A DNA stretch of 64,000 nt from the NCBI GenBank assembly GCA_018434325.1, contig JAHDPO010000004.1, forward strand, positions 1 through 64,000. Direction: 5' to 3'. A program made the position numbers and the translations under genes. This stretch comes from Clostridia bacterium. Lineage in GTDB: Bacteria; Bacillota; Peptococcia; DRI-13; UBA5745. Shown in pieces: positions 16,868 to 25,298 of the stretch (the stretch's first letter is position 1; every line of letters starts with the position of its first letter). The notes under the pieces were generated by a model. The model made no database searches and was not told the DNA's origin. It worked only from the letters and a program-made list of their open reading frames with translations.

Positions 16868-18280
16868 ATGCCAAGAGATTTAAGAACATTTCTGAAAGAG
16901 CTGGAAGAGGCCAATGAGATAGTCGCTATCAATAAAGAGGTTGATCCTTTGAAGAACCTGGGCGGTTTGGCCTGGCAGGGTGAAAATAAGCTGGGGAAAG
17001 CCACGTTTTTCACGAATTTAACCGGCTTTCCCGGCTGGCGGGCCGTCAGCTATGCCGACGCCAGCCGTAAACGGCTTTCTATGGCGGTGGATACCAGTCC
17101 CCGCGATTTTATCCCGACAATGAATGAAATGCTGAAAAAAGGCCCTACCAAAAAACAATTGGTTGCCTCCGGCCCCGTGCAGGAAGTGGTCAAAATCGGG
17201 GCTGAAGCCAACCTTTATGATTTGCCTATCCATATCATGTCGAATCTGGACGCCGGCCAATATATGGGCGGAGCTATGGCGATAATCAGGGATCCGGAAA
17301 CGGGGATCCAGAACGTATCCTTGCACCGTCATCAGGTCAAGGGTAAAGACCGCCTTGGGGTTTTGATCCATCCGGGCCGCCACATGGATATGATCTACCA
17401 AAAATATGAGGCAAAGAATGAGAAAATGCCTATTGCGCTGGTTATTGGGCACCATGCCACCTATTATTTGACCTGCTGCTGGACCTTCCCCTTCGGCGTG
17501 GATGAATTTGAAATGGCCGGAACATTTTTGGGCGAACCGGTGCGCACGGTAAAAGGCAAGACGGTGGATCTGGAGGTGCCGGCTGATGCGGAAATCGTTA
17601 TCGAGGGCTATATGCTGCCCCATGTCCGGGAAGAGGAGGGGCCTTTTGCCGAGCATACCGGATACGCCAGAGCCGGCGCCGGACTTAACCCGGTAATCGA
17701 AGTGACCGCCATCACCCGCAGAAGCGACGCTATCTATTATGCCCTTCAAGGCGGCAAGCCGATTGCCTCCTCACAGATACTGGACGGACTGCCCATGGAA
17801 GTCGTTATTTACAACCGGGTCAAAGACGTAGGCGGCTTTGTGGATATTAAAGACGTTGTAGCCATCCCCTGTGCCGGCGGCAGCCATATTATCGTTGTGC
17901 AGATTACGCCGAAAATCCAGGGGGAGGCTAAAGACGTGGCGATGGCCGTGCTTTCCAGCACCTATCTCCATCCGAAAATTGCTATCGTTGTGGATGACGA
18001 TATTGATCCCCATGATAACAAGGAGCTGATTTGGTCTTTGTCAACCCGGGTCAATCCGGAAAGAGATGTGTTCATCGTCGGCGGTACCCACGGCCATCAT
18101 CTTGATGCTTCCCTGCCTTTGCTGACTCCTCCGGGAACCCATCCGCAAATCCGCAGGGGTTCCAAAATGGGCATCGATGCGACAAAGCCGCCCCTTACGG
18201 AACCGGAGGCCCGGGATCACTTTACCAGAAGCCATGCCATGGGATCAGATATATATGATATCAACGATTTCTTAAAATAG
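16868..18280 (+). CDS. UbiD-family (de)carboxylase
   Basis: 470 residues, a usual UbiD length. Recognisable features: PRDLRTFLKELEEANEI at the start, LPIHIMSNLDAGQY, HRHQVKGKDRLGV, and HVREEEGPFAEHTGYA carrying the Glu-Arg-Glu acid/base network that acts with prenylated FMN. The second ATG (16868) is eight bases from AAAGGAG and is preferred over ATG 16862. Such enzymes reversibly decarboxylate aromatic, heteroaromatic or unsaturated acids. No UbiX prenyltransferase is in the window, so the cofactor must come from elsewhere. Last gene of the hydrolase-tct operon; the transported acid is the likely substrate. Confidence 0.92.
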   Translation: MPRDLRTFLKELEEANEIVAINKEVDPLKNLGGLAWQGENKLGKATFFTNLTGFPGWRAVSYADASRKRLSMAVDTSPRDFIPTMNEMLKKGPTKKQLVASGPVQEVVKIGAEANLYDLPIHIMSNLDAGQYMGGAMAIIRDPETGIQNVSLHRHQVKGKDRLGVLIHPGRHMDMIYQKYEAKNEKMPIALVIGHHATYYLTCCWTFPFGVDEFEMAGTFLGEPVRTVKGKTVDLEVPADAEIVIEGYMLPHVREEEGPFAEHTGYARAGAGLNPVIEVTAITRRSDAIYYALQGGKPIASSQILDGLPMEVVIYNRVKDVGGFVDIKDVVAIPCAGGSHIIVVQITPKIQGEAKDVAMAVLSSTYLHPKIAIVVDDDIDPHDNKELIWSLSTRVNPERDVFIVGGTHGHHLDASLPLLTPPGTHPQIRRGSKMGIDATKPPLTEPEARDHFTRSHAMGSDIYDINDFLK

Positions 18281-19250
18281 CCGAGTCTTTAAAAACTCTG
18301 TAGGAATAATCCTGGCAGCGGTATTGCAGCAGAGGGGCCAGTGTCCGCAGCAGCAGATTAACGATCCTATAACGGCTGAAGGCGGCCATGTAGCGTTTTT
18401 CAATCCGGCAGCCCAGCTTGCACTTGAGATCTTCCGCCGTTTGGCCGAAGTCAATGCTGCGGCAGCCTTTTTCGATACCGAGCCGGATGATGGCAAGCAG
18501 CATATTGCAGTACAAATCAAAGCGGTCCCTTTGGGCATAATCCATTCCTCCAAAGAGAAAGTGCAGATCTTCGCCATACTGGGATAGGCAAAAAAAGGCC
18601 ACTTGTGCATCGCCATGATAAAAGGCATAAAGCTCGCCTGCGATTTCCTGAAAAAATTCCTTCTTCAGCATTTCCAAAGGGTATTGGGAGCGGCTCAGCA
18701 CATTTAAATAGAGACGGTGGGTTTCGTCGGAAAACTCCCGGGGGGTGATGCGCTTTAATTGAAGCTCGCCCCCCTTTTCTAAAGCGGTTTTGGCCCGGCG
18801 CCGATAGCCGCTGCGCAGACAGTCCAGATATTCCGCAAAGCTGGCAAAGCGATTGGGGAAGATACAGGCTCCAAGGGTTTCGCCGCTGGCGATTCCTTTG
18901 GGCAGAGACTCCCGGGGCAGCAGATTTAAGAGCAGGAACAGTCCTGCTCTTTTTTGATAATCGGCAATCAGCTCCTGAATGTTGCCGCTGTAGCCGGGCA
19001 TATCCAAAGAAGCGGGCAGCCCCACCACCGTCATGGGGATTTCCAGACGAAGCCCGCCAAAGGTAAAGAGATTGAGCTTGGTTTTATATTCGCAGCAGAT
19101 ATACGACCGATGGGTGACGTAAGAAAAAGGGGTATCGGAGTGCCGCGCCGCATTTAAAACAGCGGAATGCAGGAAGGGGTTGCCGCCTGTCTGCTCGTCC
19201 CAATGGGGCGGGCAGGTATTATGGCGTTTGCCCAGAAAGGTTTTTTTCAT
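18261..19250 (-). CDS. FemAB/GNAT-like acyltransferase, last gene of radical SAM cluster
   Basis: About 329 residues resembling FemAB-like or BioF2-type acetyltransferase proteins: YRRRAKTALEKGGELQLKRI, a core with AQVAFFCLSQYGEDLHFLFGG, and YCNMLLAIIRLGIEKGCRSI followed by DFGQTAEDLKCKLG, a pattern seen in peptide- or sugar-modifying acyltransferases. ATG 19250 is used; a TTG at 19259 is possible. The start overlaps the end of the preceding gene by 32 bases. Its end overlaps the end of the convergent ubiD-like gene by 20 bases. Substrate unknown; context suggests a step in making or attaching the cluster product. Confidence 0.65.
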   Translation of the reverse strand: MKKTFLGKRHNTCPPHWDEQTGGNPFLHSAVLNAARHSDTPFSYVTHRSYICCEYKTKLNLFTFGGLRLEIPMTVVGLPASLDMPGYSGNIQELIADYQKRAGLFLLLNLLPRESLPKGIASGETLGACIFPNRFASFAEYLDCLRSGYRRRAKTALEKGGELQLKRITPREFSDETHRLYLNVLSRSQYPLEMLKKEFFQEIAGELYAFYHGDAQVAFFCLSQYGEDLHFLFGGMDYAQRDRFDLYCNMLLAIIRLGIEKGCRSIDFGQTAEDLKCKLGCRIEKRYMAAFSRYRIVNLLLRTLAPLLQYRCQDYSYRVFKDSAILRNR

Positions 19251-20301
19251 AAACAACAAAACTTCCGCCTTTGCTTTTGGTATAGCGCTTTGTAAAAAGG
19301 CTGGATTTGGTATTGGTATCGATGATCCAGCTGCTGATTATGGTTTTGATGTCCGGATAATTTTTGAGGGCCGTATTCATTGCCTGCTGAAAGGCCAGGG
19401 TGACCACGCCCTTATTTTGATATGCCGGCAAAACGCCGATTTCCGCCATTTTTACTCTTGCGGGGCTGAAGCGAAGATGACGCTTCACTGCCGAGAGGAT
19501 GCCGAATCCGCGGCCCGGGCGGACCAGCTCGTTAAAGTCGGGATAATAAAACACCAGCCCGATATCGGTTTGCCCCTCCTTAATGAAAAGCAGGGCTCCC
19601 CGGTCAAGAATCAGTTTCATTTGACCGAGAAGCTCGGCGTCTTCCTGATACTCTCTTTTAAAATAAAAATCATGGCACTCAAAGATGGTGTTGGAAAGGT
19701 CGGTGTAGCGCTTGAGATTGCGGTCGTTGATCCTGGCCGGCTCAAAGCTGTATTGGGGACAGCGGCCGATAATTCGTGAGCAGTCATCGTCAATACGCTG
19801 CCGTACCAAGGAGGCTTCATCCTGAAAGCAGCTGAGCCTGACTTCGGAAAAGCCGCTAAAATAGCCGGCGTAATAGGAGGGGTTGTAGCTTTCGCCAAAG
19901 CTGGGCGGAGCGGTATTTTCCAGGGAAAAACCCAGGGAGTAATTGAGGTGGCCATCCATGCCCGCCACAAGCCTGGTGCATTTTTCCGCAGCAGCCCAAA
20001 TCTCCGCATATTCCAGCATGTGTGCCACTGCCTCACCGCTGTCGGGCAGGGCTTCAAAAAAAGCGATATTGGCGGCAGCGCCGGCATTTTTGTGGTGAAT
20101 CAGCACACACTGGCAAAGCCTTTTGCCGTTGTGGACAACGGCGATGATTTCCTGCCGGGAGTTTTGATAAAAACTGCTGCGCCGCCCGCAAACCAGAGGC
20201 AGCAGGCTGGACTTATTGTCCTTAAAACCAGGGTCTTTTCCGTACACAGAGGGGTAAAAGCTCCTGAGCTCCTCGGCGGAGCCCAATTTGATCATTTCCA
20301 T
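19219..20301 (-). CDS. GNAT-like acyltransferase in radical SAM cluster
   Basis: 360 residues, probably a double or extended GNAT fold. Middle part has AAAEKCTRLVAGMDGHLNYSLG; the C-terminal part VKMAEIGVLPAYQNKGVVTLAFQQAMN is the acetyl-CoA loop (QNKGV) and the following helix of GNAT enzymes. The residues SSWIIDTNTKSSLFTKRY close the fold. It starts 9 bases after the neighbouring radical SAM gene. No signal peptide or membrane helix. The acyl group and acceptor are unknown. Confidence 0.65.
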   Translation of the reverse strand: MEMIKLGSAEELRSFYPSVYGKDPGFKDNKSSLLPLVCGRRSSFYQNSRQEIIAVVHNGKRLCQCVLIHHKNAGAAANIAFFEALPDSGEAVAHMLEYAEIWAAAEKCTRLVAGMDGHLNYSLGFSLENTAPPSFGESYNPSYYAGYFSGFSEVRLSCFQDEASLVRQRIDDDCSRIIGRCPQYSFEPARINDRNLKRYTDLSNTIFECHDFYFKREYQEDAELLGQMKLILDRGALLFIKEGQTDIGLVFYYPDFNELVRPGRGFGILSAVKRHLRFSPARVKMAEIGVLPAYQNKGVVTLAFQQAMNTALKNYPDIKTIISSWIIDTNTKSSLFTKRYTKSKGGSFVVYEKNLSGQTP

Positions 20302-20310
20302 ATTGCCATC

Positions 20311-21621
20311 CTAAATAATATTTGGTGTGATGCCCCTGTCGATCTGATATTTATAATAGAAATTCACGTAGAGGTAAAAGAGATATTTCAAGGGGTGTCT
20401 TAAAAAGTCTTTCCGCAGCAGGGTGCGCCGGAAAATCCCGCTTACGGTAAATACCTGCTTGTACAGGCGCCAATATGCCCCCGTCAGCTCACGGGGGGAC
20501 ATGTGTTTCGGCTGGTGCACCGCCTCCGTGCCGTTGTAGCTGTAAATATCATCGTTGACAATCCGGCCCTGCTCCAGCATCTGGTGATAGAATGCAGTGC
20601 CGGGGATGGGGGTCAGAATGTAAAATCGGGGAACAGTGATTTTATTGCGGATAATGAAAGCCCCGGTCATGGCGATGCTCTCCGGCGTATCGCCGTCAGC
20701 GCCGACCACCATCTCGGTGGAAACGTCGATGCCCGCACGGGTTATCTGCCGGATCTGCTGATCGTAGCGGTCTGCCTTGGCCCAGCTCTTTTGCATGGCG
20801 TCAAGGCTCTCCTGGGAGATGCTTTCCACCCCGAAGGAGAGGGTGATGCAGCCGCTGCGGCGCAGGATGACCAGAAGCTCCCGGTCGTCGGCCACGCTGA
20901 TGGAACATTGGGACATCCATTGCATGCCCAGGCTCTCGATCTCGCGGCAAAGCTGGATGATATACTGCCTGTCGGCCAGGATATTGTCGTCAAGCAAGAG
21001 GAATTTTTTATAGCCCAACCGCTTGACTTCTTTGATATCGCGGATTACCTCTGCGATCTCCCGGCGCAGGTAGCGGTTTTTATAAAGGCAGTAGACCGAA
21101 CAGAAGCTGCAGGAATTGGGACAGCCTCGCCCCGCCTGCACCGGCAGAAAGTCGCCGATTCTTTTGGAGGTCAAGAGGTCATAGCGGGGCAGCGGCCAGG
21201 AGAGTGTCTCCAGGGGCATATCATAAACCGGCTTCAATGTGCCCCTGCGGTAATCCCCAATCATCGCCTTGAAGCTTTCCTCGCCGTCACCGATGATGAC
21301 GCTGTCACAGTATTTTTTCGCTTCCTCAGGCATCAGGCTCACCATGTATCCGCCCATAACCACCGTCTTGCCCCGGCGCTTAAATTCCTTGGCAAGATCG
21401 ATGCTGCGGATGACGGCGTGTCCCATAGAGGAAATGGCGATCAGATCGGCGTCGGTTTCAAAATCCACATCTTCAATGGTCTCGAAGCAGGCCTCAAATT
21501 GAAGGCCGGGAACGAGGACCGCCAGAATCGCCGGAGCCAGCCCCGCAAAATAGAGCCGCTTTTTTTTAATCAGCTTCTTCCCATCATAATAAGGGGTAGG
21601 CTGAATAAACAGTATTTTCAT
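20311..21621 (-). CDS. B12-domain radical SAM protein 3
   Basis: 436 residues. The N-terminal 150 residues form a cobalamin-binding-type Rossmann domain (MKILFIQPTPYYDGKK ... TVVMGGYMVSLMPEEAKKY, VIIGDGEE). It lacks an obvious DxHxxG, so B12 may bind base-off without His or not at all. The radical SAM cluster CxxxCxxC is at Cys167, Cys171, Cys174 (GRGCPNSCSFC). The segment LLLDDNILADRQY and SFGVESISQESLD are typical of the B12-radical SAM class that includes methyltransferases and ring-forming enzymes. Directly abuts the next radical SAM gene upstream (stop and start adjoin). Confidence 0.85.
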   Translation of the reverse strand: MKILFIQPTPYYDGKKLIKKKRLYFAGLAPAILAVLVPGLQFEACFETIEDVDFETDADLIAISSMGHAVIRSIDLAKEFKRRGKTVVMGGYMVSLMPEEAKKYCDSVIIGDGEESFKAMIGDYRRGTLKPVYDMPLETLSWPLPRYDLLTSKRIGDFLPVQAGRGCPNSCSFCSVYCLYKNRYLRREIAEVIRDIKEVKRLGYKKFLLLDDNILADRQYIIQLCREIESLGMQWMSQCSISVADDRELLVILRRSGCITLSFGVESISQESLDAMQKSWAKADRYDQQIRQITRAGIDVSTEMVVGADGDTPESIAMTGAFIIRNKITVPRFYILTPIPGTAFYHQMLEQGRIVNDDIYSYNGTEAVHQPKHMSPRELTGAYWRLYKQVFTVSGIFRRTLLRKDFLRHPLKYLFYLYVNFYYKYQIDRGITPNII

Positions 21622-22998
21622 TCAACGCCCCTCAATCTTGCGGGTGAGATAGTCCATGAGCATGTTCTTGTAGAAGGCAAGATCCATAAAATCATAAATT
21701 CCGGCCTTGTTTGCCATTTTATAGAGACGCAGAAACAGCCGGCGGTACTCTCTGTAAAACTCCCGGCGGGAGAGCTTAGCGGGCTCCACAACAAGATGCA
21801 AAAAGTCCCAGTCGACAATGTCCGTTGAGGTGATGCGGTCCTTGTGTTCTTCGTAAAGAGGGGTTCCCGGAATCGGGGTGAAAATGGATACGGTGACATA
21901 GGTGAGACCTGCTTTGGCGATCCAGTTGTAGAGGTTTTCAAAGTAGGCTTTGTCGGCGTCAAGGGGAGCGATCATCAGGGCAATGCACTGGGCCGGCGTT
22001 TCCCGGATGATTTCCACACAGCGCCGGTTCATGTCCACGCTGGTTTTTTTGTTCATGCCTGCCAGTTCGGCGTCGGTGACTGCCTCCAGCCCTACCAGAA
22101 AATAGTGAAATCCGATTTCAGTGAGAGCCCGGACGATATCCGGGTTTTCGCAGATGAAATCGGCCCTGGCATAGCAGATATAGGTTTTTTTGATCTGCCT
22201 TTCCTTTATAAGGGCAATAAACCGCCACAGCCGCTTGGGGTCCACAAGGAAGTCGTCGTCCACAATTTGAATATGCTCCGCATCAATGCCGGCAAGCTCC
22301 TCGATGACCAGATCAAGGTCCCTGGGCTGATAGCTGCCGCCTCCCAACAAGGTGCAGTAACAAAAATTGCAGCTGTAAGGACACGAGAAAGCGGTCTTGA
22401 TGGAAGCGACCTCGGTTAGCTCCAGATAACGGAAGTGCTGTCGGTTGGCATAAAAGAAGCTGCGGTCGGGGATGGGCAGGCTGTTGATGTCCACGGGACT
22501 CAGGGGATTTTCCTGATACTCCCCGTTTACTCGATAGCAAAGCCCGTTGATGCCGCCAAGCTCATTGATACCGTCCAGCCCCAGTCCGTCCTTTGTCCGG
22601 CCCTGGCCCACAAGAGACACAAGCCTTGCGTAATCCGCCGGGGATTCGCTGCGAAAGACATAGTCGACGTAATCACCGTAAAAGCTTCTGTAGTTAAGCT
22701 GGGCGTGAACGCCGCCCACAATGGTTACCGTTTGGGGATTGTATTTCTTGGCCAGCTCGCAGAAGCCGATCATCAGGTTCTGCTGGGTGATATAGCCCGT
22801 CACGGAAAGGACGTCGGGCCGCTCCCGCTTCAGGGTCTCCTCAAAGTCATTGCGGATCAGCCCGTCAAAAATTACGCTGGCGATGCCTTTTTCTTTAAGG
22901 GCCGTATATATATATTCCAGATCCAAGGGCTCGTTTTCCAAAATCTTGGTAAAACTCAGCAGATTTGGGGCTTGGGGCCGTACCAAAAGCACCTTCAT
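21622..22998 (-). CDS. B12-domain radical SAM protein 2
   Basis: 458 residues; N-terminal B12-binding-type domain (MKVLLVRPQAPNLLSF, VTIVGGVHAQLNYRSF) and radical SAM core with CPYSCNFC (CxxxCxxC). The stretches IQIVDDDFLVDPKRL, ICYARADFICENPDIV and FFTPIPGTPLYEE-like IFTPIPGTPLYEEHKD are family landmarks. ATG 22998 has AAGGA about nine bases upstream; the frame runs further left without a good start. About 45% visibly similar in layout to the neighbour at 23034, suggesting gene duplication (by eye). Reaction unknown. Confidence 0.85.
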   Translation of the reverse strand: MKVLLVRPQAPNLLSFTKILENEPLDLEYIYTALKEKGIASVIFDGLIRNDFEETLKRERPDVLSVTGYITQQNLMIGFCELAKKYNPQTVTIVGGVHAQLNYRSFYGDYVDYVFRSESPADYARLVSLVGQGRTKDGLGLDGINELGGINGLCYRVNGEYQENPLSPVDINSLPIPDRSFFYANRQHFRYLELTEVASIKTAFSCPYSCNFCYCTLLGGGSYQPRDLDLVIEELAGIDAEHIQIVDDDFLVDPKRLWRFIALIKERQIKKTYICYARADFICENPDIVRALTEIGFHYFLVGLEAVTDAELAGMNKKTSVDMNRRCVEIIRETPAQCIALMIAPLDADKAYFENLYNWIAKAGLTYVTVSIFTPIPGTPLYEEHKDRITSTDIVDWDFLHLVVEPAKLSRREFYREYRRLFLRLYKMANKAGIYDFMDLAFYKNMLMDYLTRKIEGR

Positions 22999-23033
22999 GG
23001 TCTCTTTTCCTTCATAAACAAAACTCTCATCGG

Positions 23034-24311
23034 TTACCCCTTTATGATTTTTTTCAGATACTGCCTGGTGATGTGAAGTGCGCCAAAAGACAGCTTGCAG
23101 GTAGTGACAACACCGTATTTGCGAAACATGTAGAGGGTATTGCCGGGCGTCACCGTGATCTTGTAATAGAGGGCCAGGATATTCCAATAATACCTGCGTA
23201 AGCTCATGCCCGTGGGGCAGATGACCAGATGGGCCATATCCCATTTTTCGTGTTCGGCGTAGGGAATCAGCAGGGAGTCTTTATATTCTTCGAAATAAGG
23301 AGTGCCCGGCATGGGGGTAAAGGGCTGAAGATTGACGAAGACCAGCCGGTTTTCTTTGATAAACCGGTAAAGCCGGCGGAAGTTTTCCACTTGCCAATCC
23401 ACGCCCAGAATGACGGTGGCATAGCATTCGATATCGTGCTTTCTCAGAATGCGAATTGCCTCGCTGCTTTGGGCTACCTGGGATTTTTTATTGTAGGAGT
23501 CAAGCTCCTCCTGGCTGGCGGCTTCAATTCCCACGATAACGGCCGCAAGGCCGATTTCCCGCAGCTTGATGATAATATCTTCGTTTTCGGCGATGAAATC
23601 AGCCCGGCCGTAAACGAGATAGTTTTTGCGGATGCCCTGCTCTTTGACCTGGCTGTAAAACTCCAGCAGCCGTGCCCGGTTAAACAGGAAATTGTCGTCA
23701 ACAATGTAGACTTCCCGCTGGGGGATGGACAAAAGCTCCCGGATAACCTGGTCCACCGGCCGGGCGGCGTAAGGCGCGATCTCCTTGCAAAAGCAGAAAT
23801 TGCAGCTGTAGGGGCAGCCAAAGGACGTCTTAATCAAGGCGCAGTCCTGCTGAAAAAGATAGTAGTAGCGACCGGCATATTCCTTCGCCACTTCTCGGTC
23901 GGGCAGGAATTCCCCCTGCAATTCGCAGCCCAGGCGGTCGTACAAATCCCGGTCCTTGCGGCAGACATAGTCGATGGAGGGGTGAGAAAAATCTTCGGGA
24001 CAGACAGAAGCGTGAACGCCTCCCACGAAAACCTGAGCTTCGGGACATATCTTTTTTGCGGCGTCGGCGTATTCTTTGATGACGCCGATATGGCTGATAT
24101 AACCGGAAATGCACATAGCCTCCGGCGAAAAATGCCGCAGATGATCTTCCAGGGGTTTTTGTTCCAGTATCATATCCGCAAGCTTAATCTCATGACCGTT
24201 GCTTTTCAGCACCGCCGCCAGCTGCATCAGCTCAAGGGGCTCGCAGATCATGACGCTTTGCAGGCCGATGGTCTCTTCGTGGGGCCGGGGCCTTACCAGC
24301 AATATTTTCAT
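23034..24311 (-). CDS. B12-domain radical SAM protein 1
   Basis: 425 residues. B12-type domain (MKILLVRPRPHEETIG, VFVGGVHASVCPEDFSHPS) followed by radical SAM core with CPYSCNFC, VYIVDDNFLFNRARL, LVYGRADFIAEN and PFTPMPGTPYFEEYK. Clear paralogue of the gene at 21622 by the same order of motifs. ATG 24311 is ten bases from AAAGGA; a TTG nine bases earlier would be too close to it. Second gene of the minus-strand cluster, 19 bases after the methyltransferase. Substrate unknown. Confidence 0.85.
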   Translation of the reverse strand: MKILLVRPRPHEETIGLQSVMICEPLELMQLAAVLKSNGHEIKLADMILEQKPLEDHLRHFSPEAMCISGYISHIGVIKEYADAAKKICPEAQVFVGGVHASVCPEDFSHPSIDYVCRKDRDLYDRLGCELQGEFLPDREVAKEYAGRYYYLFQQDCALIKTSFGCPYSCNFCFCKEIAPYAARPVDQVIRELLSIPQREVYIVDDNFLFNRARLLEFYSQVKEQGIRKNYLVYGRADFIAENEDIIIKLREIGLAAVIVGIEAASQEELDSYNKKSQVAQSSEAIRILRKHDIECYATVILGVDWQVENFRRLYRFIKENRLVFVNLQPFTPMPGTPYFEEYKDSLLIPYAEHEKWDMAHLVICPTGMSLRRYYWNILALYYKITVTPGNTLYMFRKYGVVTTCKLSFGALHITRQYLKKIIKG

Positions 24312-24330
24312 TGTTTCCAATCCTTTAGCC

Positions 24331-24954
24331 TTATGGCATATCCTTTAGCTTCATCACGTATCCGCAAATGGAGGGCATAAACCACTTTTCTTTGACAGCG
24401 AATTCTTCCACCGGGCAAAGCCGATCCGCGGTAAGCCTCAGGAAGTCTTTTCTTGAAAGATATTCCGCTTTTTCCGCTGTTTTCTCAATAAAATACATGA
24501 CAATCCCATCGTAAAGATGGTTGACGGAGGCCTGAACGAAAAATAAGACGGTTTGTTCGGACATTAGTCCGGTGATTTTATGGATGATCTCCTGCTTATT
24601 TTCGTAATAAGGCAGAGAGTGGGTGCAAGCAATCACATCGAAAGCGCCCCGGCTGATTTCTGCCGGAAGGGGAGCGGAAATATCCAGTGTATAAAATTCT
24701 GCATTTAAGTTTTTGGCCTTCGCCGCTGTGATCATGGCCTTTGATTTATCGATTCCGATACACTGAACCTCTGGGTCGGCAGCAAGAACGTCGGCAATCA
24801 GCTGGCCGGTGCCGCAGCCAATGTCCAGAAGGCGCTTGGCTTTCAATGCCCGGATGCGGCGCAGCAACTCCCTGCGGGTGGGTTCGAGGGAATACTTCTG
24901 AACCCAGAGCTTATCATACTTTGCCGCCAATGTGTCCCATATCAAATAACTCAC
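24331..24954 (-). CDS. Class I SAM-dependent methyltransferase
   Basis: 207 residues. Motif I LLDIGCGTGQL, the acidic end of strand 2 IGIDKSKAM, motif DVIACTHSLPYY at the post-II position and a lid-like C-terminal part. No N-terminal signal. GTG 24954 is the only plausible start; the ribosome binding site is weak (GATGGCGG next to it). First gene of the six-gene minus-strand cluster. Methyl acceptor unknown; a small molecule is more likely than RNA or protein from the compact size, but this is inference. Confidence 0.8.
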   Translation of the reverse strand: MSYLIWDTLAAKYDKLWVQKYSLEPTRRELLRRIRALKAKRLLDIGCGTGQLIADVLAADPEVQCIGIDKSKAMITAAKAKNLNAEFYTLDISAPLPAEISRGAFDVIACTHSLPYYENKQEIIHKITGLMSEQTVLFFVQASVNHLYDGIVMYFIEKTAEKAEYLSRKDFLRLTADRLCPVEEFAVKEKWFMPSICGYVMKLKDMP

Positions 24955-24977
24955 CCGCCATCATCGTAATTATTTCA

Positions 24978-25018
24978 TTATATCAAGATGAGGATGCCTT
25001 GGCTAGGCTAGTCTAGCC
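24978..25018 (-). promoter_or_regulatory. Candidate promoter and operator of radical SAM cluster
   Basis: On the minus strand a perfect TATAAT lies near 24978-24983, about 25 bases before the first gene. No good -35 is present at 17 bases; instead an inverted repeat GGCTAG-N6-CTAGCC (25001-25018) occupies that place. A missing -35 with a palindrome there suits an activator-dependent promoter. Confidence 0.4.
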
Positions 25019-25074
25019 GGCACAAGTCCATGTGGCCTCACTGTCCCAAGTGAGCAAAAATCAATTGCGGCAGA

Positions 25075-25234
25075 AGGACACTGAAAATGAGCAAAATTGC
25101 AAGTTTAAAGTGTCCTACTTCTTCAGAATAGGGGCATCTCCTGACTGCGACACTAAATACATCCAAATATAGTCAAATATAGCTAAAGTCAGCTGCTAGG
25201 TGATGTTTCAGGCACTTTAAACTTGCAATTTTGC
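25075..25234. repeat. Intergenic inverted-repeat block
   Basis: A perfect 22-bp inverted repeat, 25091-25112 and 25213-25234, arms containing GCAAAATTGCAAGTTTAAAG, separated by 100 bases. A second, nested inverted repeat AGGACACT/AGTGTCCT (25075-25082 and 25109-25116) shares the left arm, so two mutually exclusive folds are possible. The spacer has no coding frame. It could be a decayed small insertion element or a structured RNA in the gap between the serpin gene and the radical SAM cluster. Confidence 0.6.
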
Positions 25235-25298
25235 GTAAAAGACTGAAGCTTGAGCGAATTTTTCAGCGCCTTCCTAGGACGGCACCCTTTGGTACGGT

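Noticed and set aside
20503-21828. Long open frame on the plus strand opposite the radical SAM genes
   Set aside because: 441 codons long, but its sequence is the mirror of the coding frames on the minus strand, with no family motifs; the minus-strand proteins carry clear radical SAM signatures.
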